Source of the DNA: Sphingopyxis italica
Lineage (GTDB): Bacteria > Pseudomonadota > Alphaproteobacteria > Sphingomonadales > Sphingomonadaceae
Direction: 5' to 3'
Length of the DNA: 64,000 nt
NCBI RefSeq assembly: GCF_011926545.1
Contig: NZ_JAATIT010000004.1
Location: 310,001 to 374,000, forward strand
A program made the translations under genes and the position numbers. Positions 8,435 to 17,572 of this stretch are shown here, piece by piece. The notes under the pieces were generated by a model, which was not told where the DNA came from, did no database searches, and was given only the letters and a program-made list of their open reading frames with translations. Positions within the stretch are counted from its first letter, which is position 1. Each line of letters opens with the position of its first letter.

Positions 8435-9597
8435 TCGCCTCCCTTCTGGGCGGCTTCGGGGGCCTTCAGCCGCTTCTGCACTTCGTTGAGCGGCAAATAG
8501 GGGGTCACCCCGCGCGCTTCGACAATCGTCTTGTCGACGTTCGACAACACCGTCTCCATCGTTTCATAATAAAGGCGTTTGCGGGTCACTTCGGGCGACA
8601 GCTCATATTGGGCGTAAATCTGGTCGAACGCCGAGGTGTCGCCGCGTGCGCGCTCGAGCACCTGCTGTTCATAGGCGCGCGCGAGGTTGATCGCCGATTC
8701 ACGTTCCTGGCGCGCCGCCGTGACCTCCTTGAACGCCTCGTCGACCTGGCTCGGCGGGTCGACCTGGCGGATCGCGATGCCCTGGATCAGAACGCCGGCG
8801 CGATACTGGTCGAGCAGTTCCTGCATGCGCTGCTGGACCTGCGCCTCGATCTCGACGCGGCCCGGGCCGATCGCCTGGACGAGGTCGAAATTGGCGACCG
8901 TCGCGCGCATCGAGCTTTCGGCGACTTCGCGGATCGTCCCTTCGGGATCGGCGAGCTGGAAAAAGAACAGCTCGGGATCGCGCACCGACCAGCGGACCTC
9001 ATAGGCGAGGTCGACGATGCTCTGGTCGCGCGTCAGCACGAAATTCTCGTCGGTGGCGTTGGGCGAGCCGACCGGCATCGTGCGGATCGCGCGGACGTCT
9101 TCCATCCGGATGCGCTCGATCGGCGCCGGCCAGGTGAATTTTACGCCCGGCCCGACGGTGCGTGAATAGCTGCCGAGGCGCGTCACCACGCCTTCCTTTT
9201 CGGGCGGAACGATATGGAAGGAGGAGAAGACGACCCACGCGACCACCAGCGCGAGGACGATCCATTTCCAGAACTTCGCCGAATCGCCCAGATTGAACTG
9301 GCCGCCGCTGCCGCCCGAACCGCCGCCGAAACCGCCGCGCCCCTTGCGCAGCAGCTCGTCGAGCGCCGAGGGGCCGCGCGGCTTTGCCCCGCGCCGCTGG
9401 TCGGCGGGATCGGGGGTCACCCACGGGTTGCGCGGGCCGGGACGCTTGCCGTCGCCGCCGCTTCCCTTGCCGCCGTCGTCGCCGTCTTTGGGGCCATTGC
9501 CCCACGGGCTGTTCGCCATCTGGCTGATCTGCTGGAGAAGGTGGCGCAATCCCCCCGGACGGCGGCCGGCCATGCTGGCGTCGTTTTCGTTGCTCAT
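8431..9597 (-). CDS. hflK: FtsH protease activity modulator HflK
   Basis: Partner of HflC. I use ATG 9597 (MSNENDASMAGRR), giving 388 residues; the open frame runs 137 codons further but that part overlaps the divergent mrp gene and is low-complexity. A Gly/Pro-rich cytoplasmic N-terminus (about 30-95) is normal for HflK. One membrane helix follows (WIVLALVVAWVVFSSFHIV), then the SPFH domain from VPPEKEGVVTRLGSYSRTV. First gene of hflK-hflC; the 91 bp before it are shared with the divergent mrp gene. Confidence 0.93.
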   Translation of the reverse strand: MSNENDASMAGRRPGGLRHLLQQISQMANSPWGNGPKDGDDGGKGSGGDGKRPGPRNPWVTPDPADQRRGAKPRGPSALDELLRKGRGGFGGGSGGSGGQFNLGDSAKFWKWIVLALVVAWVVFSSFHIVPPEKEGVVTRLGSYSRTVGPGVKFTWPAPIERIRMEDVRAIRTMPVGSPNATDENFVLTRDQSIVDLAYEVRWSVRDPELFFFQLADPEGTIREVAESSMRATVANFDLVQAIGPGRVEIEAQVQQRMQELLDQYRAGVLIQGIAIRQVDPPSQVDEAFKEVTAARQERESAINLARAYEQQVLERARGDTSAFDQIYAQYELSPEVTRKRLYYETMETVLSNVDKTIVEARGVTPYLPLNEVQKRLKAPEAAQKGGE

Positions 9598-9688
9598 ACT
9601 GCTTTTATAGGGGCGGCGGGCGCGATTAACAGGGGGTGCGCGCGAAAATGGCTGGCAATCGGCTTCGTCATGCCTATCTGCCGCGGAC

Positions 9689-10669
9689 ATGACCGATACC
9701 GCTCCCCTCGCCAGCATCGCGGCCGACCTCTCCGGCGGCCGCACCTCGGGCCTCCGCTTTCTCGACGACAAGGGGGCGCTTGCTATCGTCCTCGACGTCA
9801 CCGGGATCGCCGCCGACGATCGCAAACCGCTCGAGGACAAGCTGCGCGCGGGCCTGCTCGAACAGCCGGGCGTGAACGAGGTGCGCATCGCGATGACCGC
9901 CGAGAAAAAGGCGATGACGATCATCGCGGTCGGCAGCGGCAAGGGCGGGGTCGGCAAATCGACGCTCGCCGCGAACCTCGCGGTCGCGCTCCGCCGGCTG
10001 GGGGTCAAGGTCGGGCTGGTCGACGCCGATATCTATGGCCCGTCGCAGCCCCGCCTGATGGACAGTGAGGGCGTGAAGCCCGAAGCGCGCGGCTCGAAAC
10101 TGGCCCCCGTTCCCAACGCCTATGGCGTGCCGATGCTGTCGACAGGACAGATCGCGGCGCCCGGGCAGGCGATCGCCTGGCGCGGCCCGATGGCGGGCAA
10201 GGCGCTCGAGCAGCTCGTCGATGCGAGCTGGGGTGACATCGACACGCTCGTCGTCGATCTGCCGCCGGGGACCGGCGACGTCCAGCTGACGATGATCCAG
10301 AAGCACAAGCCCGCGGGCGCGGTGATCATCTCGACCCCGCAGGACCTCGCGCTGATGGACGCGACGCGCGCGGTCAGCCTGTTCGAACAGGCCGATGTGC
10401 CGATCATCGGGCTGGTCGAGAATATGGCGGGCTACGCCTGCCCGCATTGCGGGGAGGTCAGCGACCCGTTCGGCAGCGGCGGCGCCGAGGCCGCGGCGGG
10501 GACGATGGGGCTCGACTTCCTCGGCCGCGTGCCGCTGTCGATGGGCATCCGCCTCGCCAGCGACGGCGGCGTCCCGCCCGCCGCGGGAACCGATCCCGCC
10601 GGCGAACCATTCCACGCGATAGCGGCGAAGGTCGCCGACTGGCTGAACGCGCGCAAGAAGGGAAGCTGA
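9689..10669 (+). CDS. apbC: Mrp/NBP35-type Fe-S cluster carrier ATPase
   Basis: P-loop ATPase that holds a bridging [4Fe-4S] cluster and passes it to target proteins. 326 residues. An N-terminal MIP18-like domain (about 1-75) precedes the deviant Walker A GSGKGGVGKST (82-92). The VDADIYGPSQPRL switch and the cluster-binding Cys251/Cys254 (ACPHCGE) are present. One base separates its stop from the next gene, so it is co-transcribed with the CoA-binding protein and the lipoprotein. Confidence 0.95.
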   Translation: MTDTAPLASIAADLSGGRTSGLRFLDDKGALAIVLDVTGIAADDRKPLEDKLRAGLLEQPGVNEVRIAMTAEKKAMTIIAVGSGKGGVGKSTLAANLAVALRRLGVKVGLVDADIYGPSQPRLMDSEGVKPEARGSKLAPVPNAYGVPMLSTGQIAAPGQAIAWRGPMAGKALEQLVDASWGDIDTLVVDLPPGTGDVQLTMIQKHKPAGAVIISTPQDLALMDATRAVSLFEQADVPIIGLVENMAGYACPHCGEVSDPFGSGGAEAAAGTMGLDFLGRVPLSMGIRLASDGGVPPAAGTDPAGEPFHAIAAKVADWLNARKKGS

Positions 10670-10670
10670 C

Positions 10671-11093
10671 ATGGCGATCAACGACGAAGGCGAAATCCGC
10701 GAGCTTCTGGGCCAGCCGCGCCGCATCGCGGTGGTCGGCGCCTCGCCCAACCCGGCGCGCCCGTCGAACGGCGTCCTCGCCTTCCTGATCGCGCAGGGGC
10801 ACAATGTGATCGCAGTCAACCCCGGCCAGGCGGGTAAGACGATCCACGGCGCCCCCGTCGTCGCGACGCTCGCCGATGTCGAGCCGCCGGCCGAGATCGT
10901 CGATATCTTCCGCAACAGCGAAGACGCCGGCGCCGCGGTCGACGAGGCGATCGTCCATGGCGCGAAGGCGGTGTGGCTGCAGATGGGCGTCATCAACGAA
11001 GCCGCCGCGAAGCGCGCCGAAGCCGCGGGGCTGGTCGTGGTGATGGACCGCTGCCCCAAGGTCGAGATTCCTCGCCTCGGCCTGCTCAAGTGA
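10671..11093 (+). CDS. CoA-binding domain protein (YccU-like)
   Basis: 140 residues forming a single Rossmann-type CoA-binding domain like that of succinyl-CoA ligase: RRIAVVGASPNPARPS (about 17-32) is the nucleotide-binding loop and GAKAVWLQMGVINEAAA (about 97-113) the second conserved strand. A conserved Cys occurs in VVMDRCPKVE. Members of this family are widespread but without a settled role. It is tightly packed between apbC and a lipoprotein gene, with a 4-base overlap at its 3' end. Confidence 0.9.
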   Translation: MAINDEGEIRELLGQPRRIAVVGASPNPARPSNGVLAFLIAQGHNVIAVNPGQAGKTIHGAPVVATLADVEPPAEIVDIFRNSEDAGAAVDEAIVHGAKAVWLQMGVINEAAAKRAEAAGLVVVMDRCPKVEIPRLGLLK

Positions 11094-11689
11094 AGGTCGC
11101 GCTATCGCTGCTCGCCGCGGCCACGCTTGCCGGATGCGCGACGACGGCGGCCCCGACCGAAAACCCGCAGGAGGCTTTCTTCGACGCGCTTTCGGCGCGG
11201 TGCGGCAAGGCTTATGCCGGCCGTCTCGCGAGTGACGAGGACGCCGACGCCGAGATGCGCGGCAAGGCGATGGTGATGCACATCCGCCATTGCACCGCCG
11301 ACCGGATCGAAATCCCTTTTCACATCGACGGACCCGGCCCCGACGGCGGCTGGGATCGCTCGCGCACCTGGATCGTCACCCGCACCGGGGCGAGCTTGCG
11401 CCTCAAGCATGATCATCGGCACGCCGACGGCACGCCCGATGCGGTGACGCTCTATGGCGGCGACACCGCCGACGCGGGAACCGCGACGCGGCAGACCTTC
11501 CCGGTCGACGCCGAATCGATCGCGATGTTCGCACGCACCGGCCGCGGCGTTTCGACGACCAACATCTGGTCGGTCGAAACGACCGACGCGGGCTTCACCT
11601 ATGGCCTCAACCGCGAGGGACGCCATTTCCGCGTCGCGTTCGATTGCGCGAAGCCGGTGCCGCCGCCGCCCGCGCCGTGGGGCTGGTAG
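11090..11689 (+). CDS. Hypothetical lipoprotein
   Basis: I place the start at GTG 11090, whose GTGA overlaps the stop of the preceding gene. This gives 199 residues beginning (M)KVALSLLAAATLAGCATT, a short signal with the lipobox LAGC, so the mature protein should be lipid-anchored. The rest is soluble, with DRSRTWIVTRTGASLRLKHDHRHADG and NREGRHFRVAFDCAKPVPPPP; two or more Cys may form a disulfide. I do not recognise the family with certainty. The coupling to the CoA-binding gene looks like chance packing rather than a shared pathway. Confidence 0.82.
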   Translation: MKVALSLLAAATLAGCATTAAPTENPQEAFFDALSARCGKAYAGRLASDEDADAEMRGKAMVMHIRHCTADRIEIPFHIDGPGPDGGWDRSRTWIVTRTGASLRLKHDHRHADGTPDAVTLYGGDTADAGTATRQTFPVDAESIAMFARTGRGVSTTNIWSVETTDAGFTYGLNREGRHFRVAFDCAKPVPPPPAPWGW

Positions 11690-11743
11690 GGGGAACCCTT
11701 CCGCCCGTCATGCGCTAGCCCGGCACCGGACGGGAGAAAATAT

Positions 11744-12457
11744 ATGCGCACCCAGACCCTTATGCTGATCCCGCTGTTCGCACTCGGCGCGTGCAGCGAA
11801 AAAACACCCGACCCGCGCGGCGTCGAGCATGACGAGACCTTGCTGTCGGTATCGGCGACCGGTCGCTCCGAAACGCGGCCCGACGAGGCGCGCTTCACCG
11901 CCGGGGTCAGCACGATCGCCGCCTCGGCCGAGGATGCGACGCGCCGCAACAATGAAGCCATGACCAAGGTGACCGAGGCGCTCAAGACCTTCGGCGTCGC
12001 CGCGAAGGATCTCCAGACGCGCCAGCTCACCGTCAACCGGATCGACTGGGGCGCCAACAAGGGCAAATATGAAGCGGTCAATCAGGTCGAAGTCCGCATG
12101 CGCGCGGTCGACAAGGCGGGCGAGGCGGTCGCCGCTACGACGCAGGCGGGGGCGAATGTCCTGTCGGGCCCGACGCTGCGCGTGTCGGATCGGGAAGCCG
12201 CGACCAAATCGGCCTATGCCGCCGCCTATCGCGCCGCGCGGGCGCGCGCCGAGGCCTATGCCGGCGCGGCGGGGCTCAAGATCGACCGCGTACTGACGAT
12301 CCGCGACGGCGGCGATAACCGCCCACCGATGCCTTATTACGAGATGGACGCCGCCGCCAATCAGGCTGCACCGCAGTCGGCCGCGCCGCCCTTCAACCCC
12401 GGCGTCAGCGAATCGCAGGTTTCGGTGCGCGTCGATTTCGCGCTGTCGGAAAAATAG
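11744..12457 (+). CDS. SIMPL (DUF541) domain lipoprotein
   Basis: 237 residues. MRTQTLMLIPLFALGACSEK is a lipoprotein signal with lipobox LGAC. The SIMPL domain follows: LLSVSATGRSETRPDEARFTAGV at its start, NNEAMTKVTEALKTFGV and the repeated Ala-rich helix TKSAYAAAYRAARARAEAYAGAAGL in the middle, and ESQVSVRVDFAL at the end. Homologues such as E. coli YggE are periplasmic or membrane-bound proteins tied to oxidative-stress phenotypes. 54 bp downstream of the previous lipoprotein gene with its own Shine-Dalgarno (GGGAG). Confidence 0.88.
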   Translation: MRTQTLMLIPLFALGACSEKTPDPRGVEHDETLLSVSATGRSETRPDEARFTAGVSTIAASAEDATRRNNEAMTKVTEALKTFGVAAKDLQTRQLTVNRIDWGANKGKYEAVNQVEVRMRAVDKAGEAVAATTQAGANVLSGPTLRVSDREAATKSAYAAAYRAARARAEAYAGAAGLKIDRVLTIRDGGDNRPPMPYYEMDAAANQAAPQSAAPPFNPGVSESQVSVRVDFALSEK

Positions 12458-12530
12458 CCGCGCCGCGCGTCCGGCGCGAAAGGCCGATTTTCTTTGCGCC
12501 GATTCGCCCCGCTGACTATCAGCGGCGGGC

Positions 12531-14819
12531 ATGGCCGGCATTCGCGACACCGTGGGAAAAAACAAATCGCGCCGGCCGCAGGTCAGCCGCCGCCAGATAC
12601 TCGTCGGCGCGACAGCCGCGGGCGGCCTCGCGATCGCATGGAGCCTGTGGCCGCGCGATTACCAACCGAACCTGACCGCCGCCCCCGACGAGCATATCTT
12701 CAACGCCTTCCTCAAGATCGGCGACGACGGCCATATCAGCGCGATCGTCCCGCAATGCGAAATGGGGCAGGGCGTCACGACGCTGTTGCCGCAAATCATG
12801 GCCGACGAACTCGGCGCCGACTGGCGGACGATCGCGGTCGAAACCGCGCCGATCAGCCCGCTCTATGCCAATACGCTGCTCGTCGACGAGGATAGCGCGG
12901 TCTTTACGCCGCGCGCCGGCGTCCCCGACTTCGTGTCCGAGGTACGCAGCTGGGCGCGCCGCGAGTGGGCGGTGCGGAATGCGGTGATGCTGACCGCGAA
13001 CAGCTCGTCGGTGCGCATGTTCGAGGGGCCGTGCCGCGCCGCGGCGGCGCAGGCGCGCGCGCTCTTGATGATGGCGGCGGCCGATCGCTGGGATGCCGAC
13101 TGGCAGGCATGCGATACGCAAGACGGTTTCGTCCTGCACGGCAAGCAGCGGCTGCGTTTCGGCGAGGTCGCGGCGGCGGCGGCGCTGCTCGATCCGCCCG
13201 CCGAGCCCGTCTATCGCGCGTCGAGCGCCGACCCGCTCTACGGCAAGGAACTGACCCGCCTCGACCTGCCGGCCAAGATCGACGGCTCGGCCAATTATGC
13301 CGGCGACATTCGCCTGCCCGACATGGTCTTCGCCGCGATCCGCCAGGGGCCGCTCGGCGCGACGCGGCTCAAGACCATCGACCGCAAGCGCGGGATGGCC
13401 TCGCCCGGTCTGCTGCATGTCGTCACGCACGACCGCTGGGTCGCGACGGTCGCGCGCAACTGGTGGGCGGCGAATGGCGCCCTCGACCGCTTCGCGCCGG
13501 TGTTCGAGACCGCAGGCATCCCGATTTCGAGCGACAGCATCGACGCAGCGCTCAAGGCGGCGTTGAAAGACGACGGCTATCGTATCGCGAGCGAAGGCGA
13601 CGTTGGCGAGGCGATGGACGGACGCACGCGGATCGCCGCCGAATATGCCGTTGCCCCGGCGCTCCACGCGGCCGTGGAGACGCGCACCGCGACCGCCGCG
13701 CCCGACCGCGACGGCCTGCGCCTCTGGGTCGCGACGCAGGCGCCCGCTCAGTGCCGCGATGCGGTCGCGCGCGCGACCGGCCTCGCCCCCGCCAACGTCA
13801 CTTTGTTCCCGATGATGGCGGGCGGCTCGTTCGACGCCTGCCTCGACCACAGCGTCGCGGTGCAGGCGGGGATTATTGCGCTTCAGGTGAAGCGTCCGGT
13901 CCAGCTCGCCTGGTCGCGCGCCGAGGAGATCATGCGCCTGCCGCCGCGCGCGCCCGCACGCGCAAAGCTCACCGCGACGCTCAACGCCGCCGGCGGGATC
14001 GACGCGCTGGTGACGCGCATCGCGGTGCCCGCGACCAATCACGAGGTCCGCGCGCGGCTGTTCGATAATCAGCCCGCCGACGAGGCGCAGCGCGCCGCCA
14101 CGGGCCGCGCCGACGCCGCCGCGGTCGAAGGGGCGATGCCCCGCTATGCGATCCCGCACCACGCGGTCGACCATTGCCCCGCCGACATCGGGCTGCCGAC
14201 CGGGCGCTGGCGCGGCAATGCCGACAGCTACACCGCCTTCTTCACCGAATGCTTCATCGACGAGATGGCGGCGCGGGCGGGAAGCGACGCGCTCTCCTAT
14301 CGCATGGCGATGCTCGGCGATGCGCCGCTGCTCGCGCGCTGCCTGCTCACCGCGACCAGCCTCGGCGGCTGGGAGGGCGGCTTGGCGGGGAGCGCGCAGG
14401 GCCTCGCCTGCCATGCCATGCGCGGCAGCCATATCGCGCTGATGGCGACCGCGCGGCAAAGCGACAAGGGGCTGCAGGTCGAACAGTTGGTCGCGGTCGT
14501 CGATGCGGGGCGGCTCGTCAATCCGGCGATCGCGCGCCAGCAGGTCGAGGGCGGGCTGATCTTCGGGCTCGCCGCCGCGGTCGGCGCGACCACCGATTAT
14601 GAAGGCGGCCTCGCGACCGCGCGCAAGCTCGGCCAGCTCGGCCTGCCGCGCCTGTCGCAGACGCCGCGAATCCTGGTCGAGTTCGTCGAGAGCGACCGCG
14701 AACCCGGCGGGCTCGGCGAGATCGGCGTCCCCGTCGTCGCCCCCGCGATCGCCAACGCGATGTTCGCCGCGACCGGGCGCCGCATCCGCCGCATCCCGCT
14801 GTCGGCGCATCCGCTATGA
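12531..14819 (+). CDS. Xanthine dehydrogenase-family molybdopterin subunit (IorB-like)
   Basis: 762 residues, the size of isoquinoline 1-oxidoreductase beta subunits and related aldehyde dehydrogenases. A Tat signal (VSRRQILVGATAAGG, Arg20-Arg21) indicates folded export with its cofactor. FNAFLKIGDDGHISAIVPQCEMGQGV (about 58-83) is the typical first molybdopterin segment, and EPGGLGEIGVP near the C-terminus holds the glutamate that serves as base in this superfamily. The partner 2Fe-2S subunit (IorA) and cofactor-insertion genes are absent from the neighbourhood. Its stop overlaps hemH by ATGA. Substrate unknown. Confidence 0.88.
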   Translation: MAGIRDTVGKNKSRRPQVSRRQILVGATAAGGLAIAWSLWPRDYQPNLTAAPDEHIFNAFLKIGDDGHISAIVPQCEMGQGVTTLLPQIMADELGADWRTIAVETAPISPLYANTLLVDEDSAVFTPRAGVPDFVSEVRSWARREWAVRNAVMLTANSSSVRMFEGPCRAAAAQARALLMMAAADRWDADWQACDTQDGFVLHGKQRLRFGEVAAAAALLDPPAEPVYRASSADPLYGKELTRLDLPAKIDGSANYAGDIRLPDMVFAAIRQGPLGATRLKTIDRKRGMASPGLLHVVTHDRWVATVARNWWAANGALDRFAPVFETAGIPISSDSIDAALKAALKDDGYRIASEGDVGEAMDGRTRIAAEYAVAPALHAAVETRTATAAPDRDGLRLWVATQAPAQCRDAVARATGLAPANVTLFPMMAGGSFDACLDHSVAVQAGIIALQVKRPVQLAWSRAEEIMRLPPRAPARAKLTATLNAAGGIDALVTRIAVPATNHEVRARLFDNQPADEAQRAATGRADAAAVEGAMPRYAIPHHAVDHCPADIGLPTGRWRGNADSYTAFFTECFIDEMAARAGSDALSYRMAMLGDAPLLARCLLTATSLGGWEGGLAGSAQGLACHAMRGSHIALMATARQSDKGLQVEQLVAVVDAGRLVNPAIARQQVEGGLIFGLAAAVGATTDYEGGLATARKLGQLGLPRLSQTPRILVEFVESDREPGGLGEIGVPVVAPAIANAMFAATGRRIRRIPLSAHPL

Positions 14820-15811
14820 TCCTGCCGGCCGATCATCCCCCCGTCGCGGCGCCGCGCATCGGCGTGCTGCTCGTCAACCTCGGCACCCCCGATGCGCCCG
14901 ACGCGCGCTCGGTTCGGCGCTACCTCGCCCAATTCCTGTCGGATCGCCGCGTCGTCGAGATTCCGCAAATCCTGTGGCAGCCGATCCTGCGCGGCATCAT
15001 CCTGACCACCCGGCCGAAGAAATCGGCGCACGCCTATGCGCAGGTGTGGACCGACGAAGGATCGCCGCTCGCCGCGATAACGCGCGCGCAGAGCGACGCC
15101 CTTCAGCGCGCCTTGGGCGGAGCGGCGGAGGTCGCTTATGCGATGCGCTATGGCGAGCCCGCGATCGGCCCCGCGATCGATGCGCTGGTCGCGGCGGGAT
15201 GCCGCCGCATATTGGTCGCGCCGCTCTATCCCCAATATTGCGCCGCGACGACCGCCACCGTGGTCGACGCGGTGGGCGATCATTTGAAGACGCTACGCTG
15301 GCAACCCGCGCTGCGCTTCCTGCCGCCCTATCACGACGATCGCGCCTATCTGAACGCGCTCCGGGCATCGGTCGAAACGGGGCTGGCCGCGCTCGATTTC
15401 GTGCCCGACGTGCTGCTCGCGAGCTTCCACGGCATGCCGCAGCGCACGCTGGAACTCGGCGATCCCTATCATTGCCAGTGCCAAAAGACCGCGCGCCTGC
15501 TTTCCGATATGCTCGGGCGCCCGGTCGAGGTCGCTTTCCAGTCGCGCTTCGGCCGCGCCAAATGGCTCGAACCCGCGACCGATGGCCAGCTCGAAGCGCT
15601 TGGAAAGGCCGGAAAAAGCGTCGCGGTCTTCGCGCCCGGCTTCGCCGCCGACTGCCTCGAAACGCTCGAAGAACTGGCAATTCGGGGCCGGCAGCAATTT
15701 GCCGAAGCGGGGGGCGGGAATTTCGCCTATCTGCCCTGCCTCAACGCCGACGCGCCCGGCATGGCGATGATCGAGGCGCTGGTGCGGCGCGAACTCGCGG
15801 GATGGCTCTGA
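14816..15811 (+). CDS. hemH: Ferrochelatase
   Basis: Inserts Fe(II) into protoporphyrin IX, the last step of haem synthesis. 331 residues. GVLLVNLGTPDAPDARSVRRYL (about 16-37) is the N-terminal signature; LLASFHGMPQRTL contains the catalytic His205, and FAADCLETLEE contains Glu282 of the metal path. FQSRFGRAKWLEP lies between. The ATG overlaps the end of the molybdoenzyme gene by 4 bases, so translation is coupled although the two proteins have no obvious shared pathway. Confidence 0.96.
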   Translation: MILPADHPPVAAPRIGVLLVNLGTPDAPDARSVRRYLAQFLSDRRVVEIPQILWQPILRGIILTTRPKKSAHAYAQVWTDEGSPLAAITRAQSDALQRALGGAAEVAYAMRYGEPAIGPAIDALVAAGCRRILVAPLYPQYCAATTATVVDAVGDHLKTLRWQPALRFLPPYHDDRAYLNALRASVETGLAALDFVPDVLLASFHGMPQRTLELGDPYHCQCQKTARLLSDMLGRPVEVAFQSRFGRAKWLEPATDGQLEALGKAGKSVAVFAPGFAADCLETLEELAIRGRQQFAEAGGGNFAYLPCLNADAPGMAMIEALVRRELAGWL

Positions 15812-15916
15812 CCGTCCCGCATTCCGGCGCCGCTTACCAACTGTTTAGGACCATGCGCTAAATTGATCCGACGCGGCGCCAAAAGGGCGCAATCCCCGCG
15901 GATATGGAGACAGGCG

Positions 15917-17452
15917 ATGGACCAGATTCTGACGGCGGCGTTGACGCTGGCCGGAGTCACGCTGGCTTTCGCTGCCATCGCCTATGCCATCTGGCGGTCG
16001 CGGCATCCGCGCCCTGTTACGGCGGGGTCTGCCCCCGCGGCGCGCGAATATCGCCTGCCGAAACTGCCCCGCCGCGCCGCCCCCGAGCCCGACGATGTCG
16101 AAATTTCGCCGTCGCGGCTGGCGCGGATCAGCCGCCAGGCGCCGCCCGACATGCCGGACGAGGGCGAATATGACGCTGCGCCCGACGCCGCGCCACCCTC
16201 GGACACCGAACCGCCCGCCATGCTCGATACCGCGCTCGAAACGCTCGTGTCCGACGTCGAGGAACAGGCGCACCGGATCGATCGCGACGAGGCCGAGGCC
16301 GTCGCGCTTCGCCTGCTTCCCCAGATCCCGCCGCGCGACGCGATTTCGACCAACAGCTGGCTCGGCGGCCGCCCGCGCCTCGCCGCCGGCATGGAATGGC
16401 CGAGGATCGACGACCAGCCGGCCGACTTTCTGGCGCAGATCGATTGCAGCGACTTGCCGCCCGACCTGTGGGGCGGACTGGGGCCGCGCGAGGGCGCGCT
16501 CGCCTTCTTCCTTCATCGCCGCAGGCCCGAGGCGCGCGTCCTCCACCTTCGCGACCCCGACCACCCCGTGGCACCTCCCTTCGCGCTCAACGACGCCGAA
16601 GGCTGGTTCGGTCCGCATGGCGGCCTCGATCTCGGCGATTTCGCATCCTTCGCGATCCGCGCCTTTCCCGAATGGCCCGTCGACCTCCTCGCTATCCGCG
16701 CGGGCGACGCCGATCCGCGCGAGGCGGTCGCTGCCGATGCGGCGCAGGGCGGGCTCGCCGATCGCGGCTATGATATCGCCGACCCCGCCTTTCACCCCTT
16801 CGACTGGGGCAGCATGACCGCGATGGTCGCGCTGCTCGAAATGCGGCTGGGCGGGCTCGAAAGCGATGTCGAGGCGGGCGACGCGTCGGACCCGTGCGCC
16901 GCGATCAACCGCGACGCGTGCGAACGCGCGCGCGAAATCATCGCGATCGTCCACGACAGCGCGGCGCGCGACACCTTCTCGGCCGGCGATGCGACCGCGG
17001 TGATGGCGGCGCTGCACGCGATCCGCTGGGCCAGGGCGGTTCGCACCGTCGATCCCGAAACGGGCGCCGAGCAGGTCGAGACGATCACGCTGCCGCTGAC
17101 GACGCATCGCCCGGGCGCCGACCTCTGGGTTCAGGATTATCAGACGATATTGTTCGACCGCGCGAAGCATGCCTGGTGCGCCAATCCCGACAATCTCTCG
17201 GCGCCGGCGCGCGCTTTTTACGAACCCCGGTGGCGCGCGATGGCGGCGTGCGAGATGGCGGCGATGGGCGGCGAACCGCTGCGCCACCTTCCCGATTTTG
17301 ACGAAGACCGCGACATCGTCCTGCTCGAACTGCCGAGCAGCGGGCTGATGAGCCGGAATTTCGGCGACGGCGACATTCTGGTCGTGACGATCGACCGGAC
17401 CGACCTTGCGATCGGAGATTTTTCGAAGGCGCGGGCACAACTCAGCAGCTAG
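15917..17452 (+). CDS. DUF1963 (YwqG-like) membrane-anchored protein
   Basis: 511 residues from ATG 15917, which has GGAGACAGG upstream; an earlier in-frame ATG adds 18 residues without such a site. One N-terminal membrane helix (ILTAALTLAGVTLAFAAIAYAIW) is followed by an acidic, proline-rich linker to about residue 110. The DUF1963 domain starts near TNSWLGGRPRLAAGMEWPR and contains ADFLAQIDCSDLPPDLWGGLGPREGALAFFLH; a C-terminal WVQDYQTILFD and FGDGDILVVTIDRTDL end it. The family's biochemical role is not established. It stands alone between hemH and phaB. Confidence 0.85.
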   Translation: MDQILTAALTLAGVTLAFAAIAYAIWRSRHPRPVTAGSAPAAREYRLPKLPRRAAPEPDDVEISPSRLARISRQAPPDMPDEGEYDAAPDAAPPSDTEPPAMLDTALETLVSDVEEQAHRIDRDEAEAVALRLLPQIPPRDAISTNSWLGGRPRLAAGMEWPRIDDQPADFLAQIDCSDLPPDLWGGLGPREGALAFFLHRRRPEARVLHLRDPDHPVAPPFALNDAEGWFGPHGGLDLGDFASFAIRAFPEWPVDLLAIRAGDADPREAVAADAAQGGLADRGYDIADPAFHPFDWGSMTAMVALLEMRLGGLESDVEAGDASDPCAAINRDACERAREIIAIVHDSAARDTFSAGDATAVMAALHAIRWARAVRTVDPETGAEQVETITLPLTTHRPGADLWVQDYQTILFDRAKHAWCANPDNLSAPARAFYEPRWRAMAACEMAAMGGEPLRHLPDFDEDRDIVLLELPSSGLMSRNFGDGDILVVTIDRTDLAIGDFSKARAQLSS

Positions 17453-17494
17453 GCTCCGATCCTGAGCCGGCGTGCCTCCCGAATAGCTTTGCGA

Positions 17495-17540
17495 TTGACG
17501 TTCCGGTCAACTTGCGGGGCCCCGCGCCGCGGCCTAATCA
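17495..17540 (+). promoter_or_regulatory. Candidate phaB promoter with upstream inverted repeat
   Basis: TTGCGG (17512-17517) and TAATCA (17535-17540) are 17 bp apart upstream of phaB. Just ahead sits the inverted repeat TTGAC-N6-GTCAA (17495-17510), a possible operator. Prediction from pattern only. Confidence 0.4.
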
Positions 17541-17572
17541 TCATGCGATAACCTAGTGGGAGAGCTTGATTT

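Noticed and set aside
12519..14810. 763-residue open frame antisense to the molybdoenzyme gene
   Set aside because: Arg/Gly/Ala-rich shadow without motifs; the sense frame has a Tat signal and family signatures.
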